Positions 46,545 to 47,541 of a DNA stretch of 47,541 bases are shown one piece after another. The stretch is from assembly GCA_030247555.1 (NCBI GenBank), contig JAOTSD010000031.1, positions 1 through 47,541 on the forward strand. The letters run 5' to 3'. The DNA is from Siculibacillus sp. Its GTDB lineage: Bacteria > Pseudomonadota > Alphaproteobacteria > Rhizobiales > Ancalomicrobiaceae. How positions within the stretch are numbered: position 1 is the stretch's first letter; each line of letters begins with the position of its first letter. The position numbers and the translations under genes were made by a program. The notes under the pieces are model-generated. The model was not told the DNA's origin. It did not search any database and saw nothing but the letters and a program-made list of their open reading frames with translations.

Positions 46545-46718
46545 AACGGTCGATCTCTCGGTACCCGCCCGTCCGTCTTCCACCGCCGGGAAAAACGCCT
46601 TTCGGCGACCTTCGTCCTTCGACCCTGTTGATCGTTTTGCACGAAGGGGAGAGAGTCGGGCGCCGGAGGCATCGGACGGAATTCGTCCACCGCTCACCTC
46701 CGCCCTGGGGACAGACCG

Positions 46719-47540
46719 GTGACGATGCAGTCCAAGTTCTTCCATCTTCATCTGATTTCGGATTCGACCGGCGAGACGCTGATCACCGTGGCGCGTGCCG
46801 CCGCGGCCCAGTACGAGGCCATCGAGCCGATCGAACACGTCCATCCGTTGATCCGCACCGATCGCCATCTCGACCGCGCCCTGGTCGAGATCGAGCAGTT
46901 TCCCGGCATCGTGCTCTACACGCTGGTCAACCGCGACCTCGCCGATCGGCTCGAACGATTCTGCCGCGATCAGGGCTTGCCCTGCGTCTCGGTTCTGGCG
47001 CCGGTGCTCGACATCTTCCGCTCGTTCCTCAACGTCGCCCAGACCCACCGGGCCGGCGCCCAGCACGCTCTCGACGCCGACTATTTCAAGCGCATCGAAG
47101 CGATGAACTTCACGTTGGCCCACGACGACGGCCAATTGCCGCACGATCTCGACGACGCCGACGTCGTCATCCTCGGCGTGTCGCGCACCTCCAAGACCCC
47201 GACATCGATCTATCTCGCCGGTCGCGGCATCAAGGTCGCCAACATCCCGATCGTCCCCGGCATCGAACCGCCGCCGGCGTTGCGAACCGTCACCGGGCCA
47301 CTCGTCGTCGGTCTCATCGCCAGCCCCGACCGCATCGCCCACATCCGCGAAAATCGAGTACTCGCCATGGGATCGAAGAGTTTCGACACGACCTACGTCG
47401 ACCGCCCGTCGATCGCCATCGAGCTGACGGTGATGCGCCGGCTCTGCGCCGACCACGACTGGCCGGTGATCGACGTCACCCGCCGCTCGATCGAGGAGAC
47501 GGCGGCCGCCATCGTCGCCCTCATGCGAGCCCGCCGCTGA
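46719..47540 (+). CDS. ppsR: Pyruvate, phosphate dikinase regulatory protein (DUF299 kinase/pyrophosphorylase)
   Basis: This bifunctional enzyme phosphorylates (with ADP) and dephosphorylates (with phosphate) pyruvate phosphate dikinase or PEP synthase. The 273-residue protein has the N-terminal LHLISDSTGETL and the P-loop-like nucleotide motif GVSRTSKTPTSIYLA (about residue 153), followed by IVPGIEPP. GTG 46719 has GGGGA 7 bases upstream; ATG 46725 is equally plausible. It is the homologue of Rickettsia RP001, next to the origin. The gene is complete, ending one base before the window edge. Confidence 0.94.
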   Translation: MTMQSKFFHLHLISDSTGETLITVARAAAAQYEAIEPIEHVHPLIRTDRHLDRALVEIEQFPGIVLYTLVNRDLADRLERFCRDQGLPCVSVLAPVLDIFRSFLNVAQTHRAGAQHALDADYFKRIEAMNFTLAHDDGQLPHDLDDADVVILGVSRTSKTPTSIYLAGRGIKVANIPIVPGIEPPPALRTVTGPLVVGLIASPDRIAHIRENRVLAMGSKSFDTTYVDRPSIAIELTVMRRLCADHDWPVIDVTRRSIEETAAAIVALMRARR

Positions 47541-47541
47541 C

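Larger units (their letters stand above)
46317..46718. other. Predicted chromosomal replication origin (oriC), hemE-ppsR gap
   Basis: This 402-bp gap between divergent hemE and ppsR has no gene. In Caulobacter and Rickettsia the origin lies between hemE and the RP001 homologue, and RP001 is the ppsR-type (DUF299) gene. DnaA-box-like sequences share TCCAC: CGATCCACA at 46395-46403, and the reverse complements of CGTGGATTA 46373-46381, TGTGGACGC 46438-46446 and TGTGGACGA 46537-46545. TCGTCCACC is at 46683-46691. TGGGGA (W-box-like) is at 46706. Bases 46321-46380 are 57% A+T. No perfect TTATCCACA was found. Confidence 0.65.

Overview
The window is high-GC chromosomal DNA from an alphaproteobacterium, most likely of the order Hyphomicrobiales (Rhizobiales). 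The gene order points there: glnK-amtB, aminotransferase-ftsK-lolA-xth, leuS-lptE-holA, and mnmE-mnmG-rsmG-parA-parB beside rho-hemJ-hemE-ppsR. Three further signs agree: a CtrA-type site upstream of ftsK, HemJ rather than HemG/HemY, and parS sites of the consensus TGTTTCACGTGAAACA. No tRNA, rRNA or CRISPR array was recognised. Apart from the left edge, the window is ordinary core genome.

Left edge (1-870): the 3' end of an IS5-family transposase has interrupted a C5 cytosine DNA methyltransferase gene that carries an N-terminal helix-turn-helix. This relatively A/T-rich patch is the only visibly mobile or foreign part. From 870 to 5.8 kb lie ispG (isoprenoid synthesis), a small membrane protein, argG (arginine synthesis) and a MarR regulator translationally coupled to a Bcr/CflA-type efflux pump. 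A perfect inverted repeat just upstream of the MarR gene is a candidate operator. From 6 to 10.4 kb lie the GTPase gene typA and the ferrous iron operon feoA-feoB plus a 51-residue Cys-rich membrane peptide, preceded by a Fur-like box.

From 10.5 to 20.9 kb: an aldehyde dehydrogenase; thpR (RNA 2',3'-cyclic phosphodiesterase); the group aminotransferase-ftsK-lolA-xth behind a TTAA-N7-TTAA site; and glnK-amtB behind a sigma-54-like promoter. From 20.9 to 30.4 kb: tesB, a UbiH/COQ6-type monooxygenase, two related small secreted proteins, the cytochrome c maturation cluster ccmA-ccmB and ccmC-ccmD-ccmG, a secreted CxxC protein (DUF1223), a DUF2794 protein, an L,D-transpeptidase-fold protein and a YggS-type PLP protein.

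From 30.6 kb to the right end is the origin/centromere region: leuS-lptE-holA, convergent parB-parA-rsmG-mnmG-mnmE, a DUF255 thioredoxin-domain protein, rho, hemJ, hemE and ppsR. Five parS sites lie between 36.7 and 46.4 kb. The 402-bp hemE-ppsR gap has DnaA-box-like motifs, a TGGGGA motif, repeats, an A/T-rich stretch and one parS site. It is the position where the origin lies in Caulobacter and Rickettsia (hemE-RP001), so I predict oriC there.

I found no convincing new multi-gene system. The observations most worth testing are the predicted oriC with its internal dyad, a 19-bp direct repeat bracketing the perfect parS site, parS sites written into the rsmG coding sequence, a nested stem-loop with a U-tract 3' of tesB, a 16-bp hairpin after typA, and the paralogous small secreted protein pair.
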